Positions 63,136 to 64,000 of a stretch of 64,000 nucleotides of DNA are shown here, piece after piece (position 1 is the stretch's first letter; each line of letters begins with the position of its first letter). Made by a program: the position numbers and the translations under genes. Source of the DNA: Pseudomonas sp. NC02 (lineage in GTDB: Bacteria; Pseudomonadota; Gammaproteobacteria; Pseudomonadales; Pseudomonadaceae); NCBI RefSeq assembly GCF_002874965.1, contig NZ_CP025624.1, forward strand, positions 3,720,001 to 3,784,000, in the 5' to 3' direction. The notes below the pieces were generated by a model that saw only the letters and a program-made list of their open reading frames with translations, ran no database searches and was not told the origin of the DNA.

Positions 63136-64000
63136 ATGCGACCAACCTTCCGTTACATCGCTCTGGTCCCTGTGCTTGGCGCCCTTGCGGCACCGGCCAT
63201 GGCCATTCAAGTCACCGACAACCTCGACCTCGGCGGCGCCGTGCGCGCCCGTTGGGACTACGACCCGGATCGCGACATCCAGAAGTTCGGCCTCGACACC
63301 GCGTACCTCAGCGCCAAGTACAACTCCGACACCTGGATCGGCGAGGCGCAGTACCGTTTCTACGGGCGCTCCTACCCGTACCAGTACACCAAGAACTACG
63401 GCGATATCCAGTTCGCCAAGTTCGCCTGGGTGGGCTACAAGTTCAACCCCGACCAACAGGTGCAAGTGGGTTTGAACACCGTGCCGTTTGGCTTGCAGCC
63501 GTACTTCGGCAGCACCTTCTACGAAACCCTGGGCAACGTGATCGGCCTGGAAGATGTGCAGCAGGTGGGCGCCAAGTACATCCAGCAAAGCGGCGACTGG
63601 AACATCCAGGCCGGTTACTACCTGCGCCCGGCGTGGCAAGGCAAAGGCACGAGCAAGGGCGTGACCTACTCCAGCGTGATCTCCGAGGCCGACAGCTACG
63701 TGGGCGACGGCAGCAACAACCAGGAACGCAACACCGTGGTGGTGCGGGTGGCCAAGGCCATGGACCTGGGCGGGTGGAAATCGGAAGTCGGGCTGTCCGG
63801 CCTGACCTCCACCCTGGAGAACAAGGACACCAACGACGATGGCCGGCGCAACGCGGTGGCGATCCACTACCTGGGCAAGAACGGCCCGTGGGGCGTGCAA
63901 TTGCAGGCGGCACGCCAGCAGATGTCACCGCGCAACCCGGGCACCGACAGCGTGGTGACCCTGGGCGGGTATGACGGCACGTTCAACGTGGCCAGCCGCG
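63136..64000 (+). CDS. Outer-membrane porin-like protein, 5' part
   Basis: The gene runs off the window; 288 complete codons are visible. It has a signal peptide ending APAMA near residue 24. The mature part then alternates in the pattern of a beta-barrel, with many aromatic residues (NLDLGGAVRARWDYD, EAQYRFYGRSYPYQY, FAWVGYKFNPDQQVQVGLN). It likely carries the ABC system's substrate across the outer membrane. GAGAG precedes the start, and AAAAATAA (63108-63115) is a possible Hfq/Crc site. Confidence 0.85.
   Translation, partial: MRPTFRYIALVPVLGALAAPAMAIQVTDNLDLGGAVRARWDYDPDRDIQKFGLDTAYLSAKYNSDTWIGEAQYRFYGRSYPYQYTKNYGDIQFAKFAWVGYKFNPDQQVQVGLNTVPFGLQPYFGSTFYETLGNVIGLEDVQQVGAKYIQQSGDWNIQAGYYLRPAWQGKGTSKGVTYSSVISEADSYVGDGSNNQERNTVVVRVAKAMDLGGWKSEVGLSGLTSTLENKDTNDDGRRNAVAIHYLGKNGPWGVQLQAARQQMSPRNPGTDSVVTLGGYDGTFNVASR

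Overview
The window is about 64 kb of GC-rich, densely coded chromosome. It most resembles the Pseudomonas fluorescens group. The evidence is protein-level similarity to Pseudomonas genes throughout, a divergent ampR-ampC pair, an itaconate-degradation operon arranged like the one I recall from P. aeruginosa, many LysR regulators, and three families of REP/REPIN palindromes that are scattered in this genus. I see no rRNA, tRNA, CRISPR array, complete insertion sequence or replication origin. Both ends cut a gene: argC on the left and an outer-membrane porin on the right.

Layout. 1-3.8 kb: end of argC, an epoxide hydrolase with a divergent LysR gene, and a small kinase-like P-loop protein. 3.9-7.9 kb: an AT-richer, probably acquired segment holding a serine-recombinase homologue that has lost its catalytic residues, a membrane fatty-acid desaturase, an EstB-like hydrolase with Cys in place of the nucleophilic Ser, and a small membrane protein. 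8-12.7 kb: LysE exporter, diguanylate cyclase, VOC protein, esterase, DapA-like aldolase/lyase. 12.8-18.1 kb: GntR regulator with allophanate hydrolase, then the reverse transsulfuration pair. 18.2-23.3 kb: a LacI-type regulator between a Gfo/Idh dehydrogenase and an SDR / PhyH-dioxygenase / periplasmic-binding-protein operon, probably an uncharacterised polyol or sugar pathway. 23.3-33.8 kb: mixed small genes, including a secreted protein of 20-residue repeats, a MocR/EamA pair and a DUF2252 protein. 34-36.8 kb: class III aminotransferase with an APC permease. 37-40.7 kb: LysR genes and ampR-ampC.

40.8-50.6 kb: itaconate module. The order of transcription is MaoC hydratase (ich), acyl-CoA dehydrogenase, MmgE/PrpD, CoA-transferase (ict), citramalyl-CoA lyase (ccl), then a TRAP transporter, with a divergent LysR gene. 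The same inverted repeat, GCGTTC-N9-GAACGC, lies about 83 bp upstream of both ich and the TRAP binding-protein gene. This suggests that one regulator drives two transcription units. 51.1-51.95 kb is an ~800-bp imperfect palindrome with a REPIN at its centre. 52-64 kb: LysR/MFS genes, then a LysR-controlled group of a 2-oxoglutarate oxygenase, an M24 protein related to the DMSP lyase DddP but lacking its catalytic Asp, a complete peptide-type ABC transporter and a porin. This looks like an uptake and degradation system for an unknown amino-acid-like compound.

Several transport and catabolic genes carry A-rich AANAANAA motifs just before the start codon, as expected for Hfq/Crc catabolite repression in Pseudomonas. 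All functional statements come from reading motifs and gene order by eye; no database search was run.
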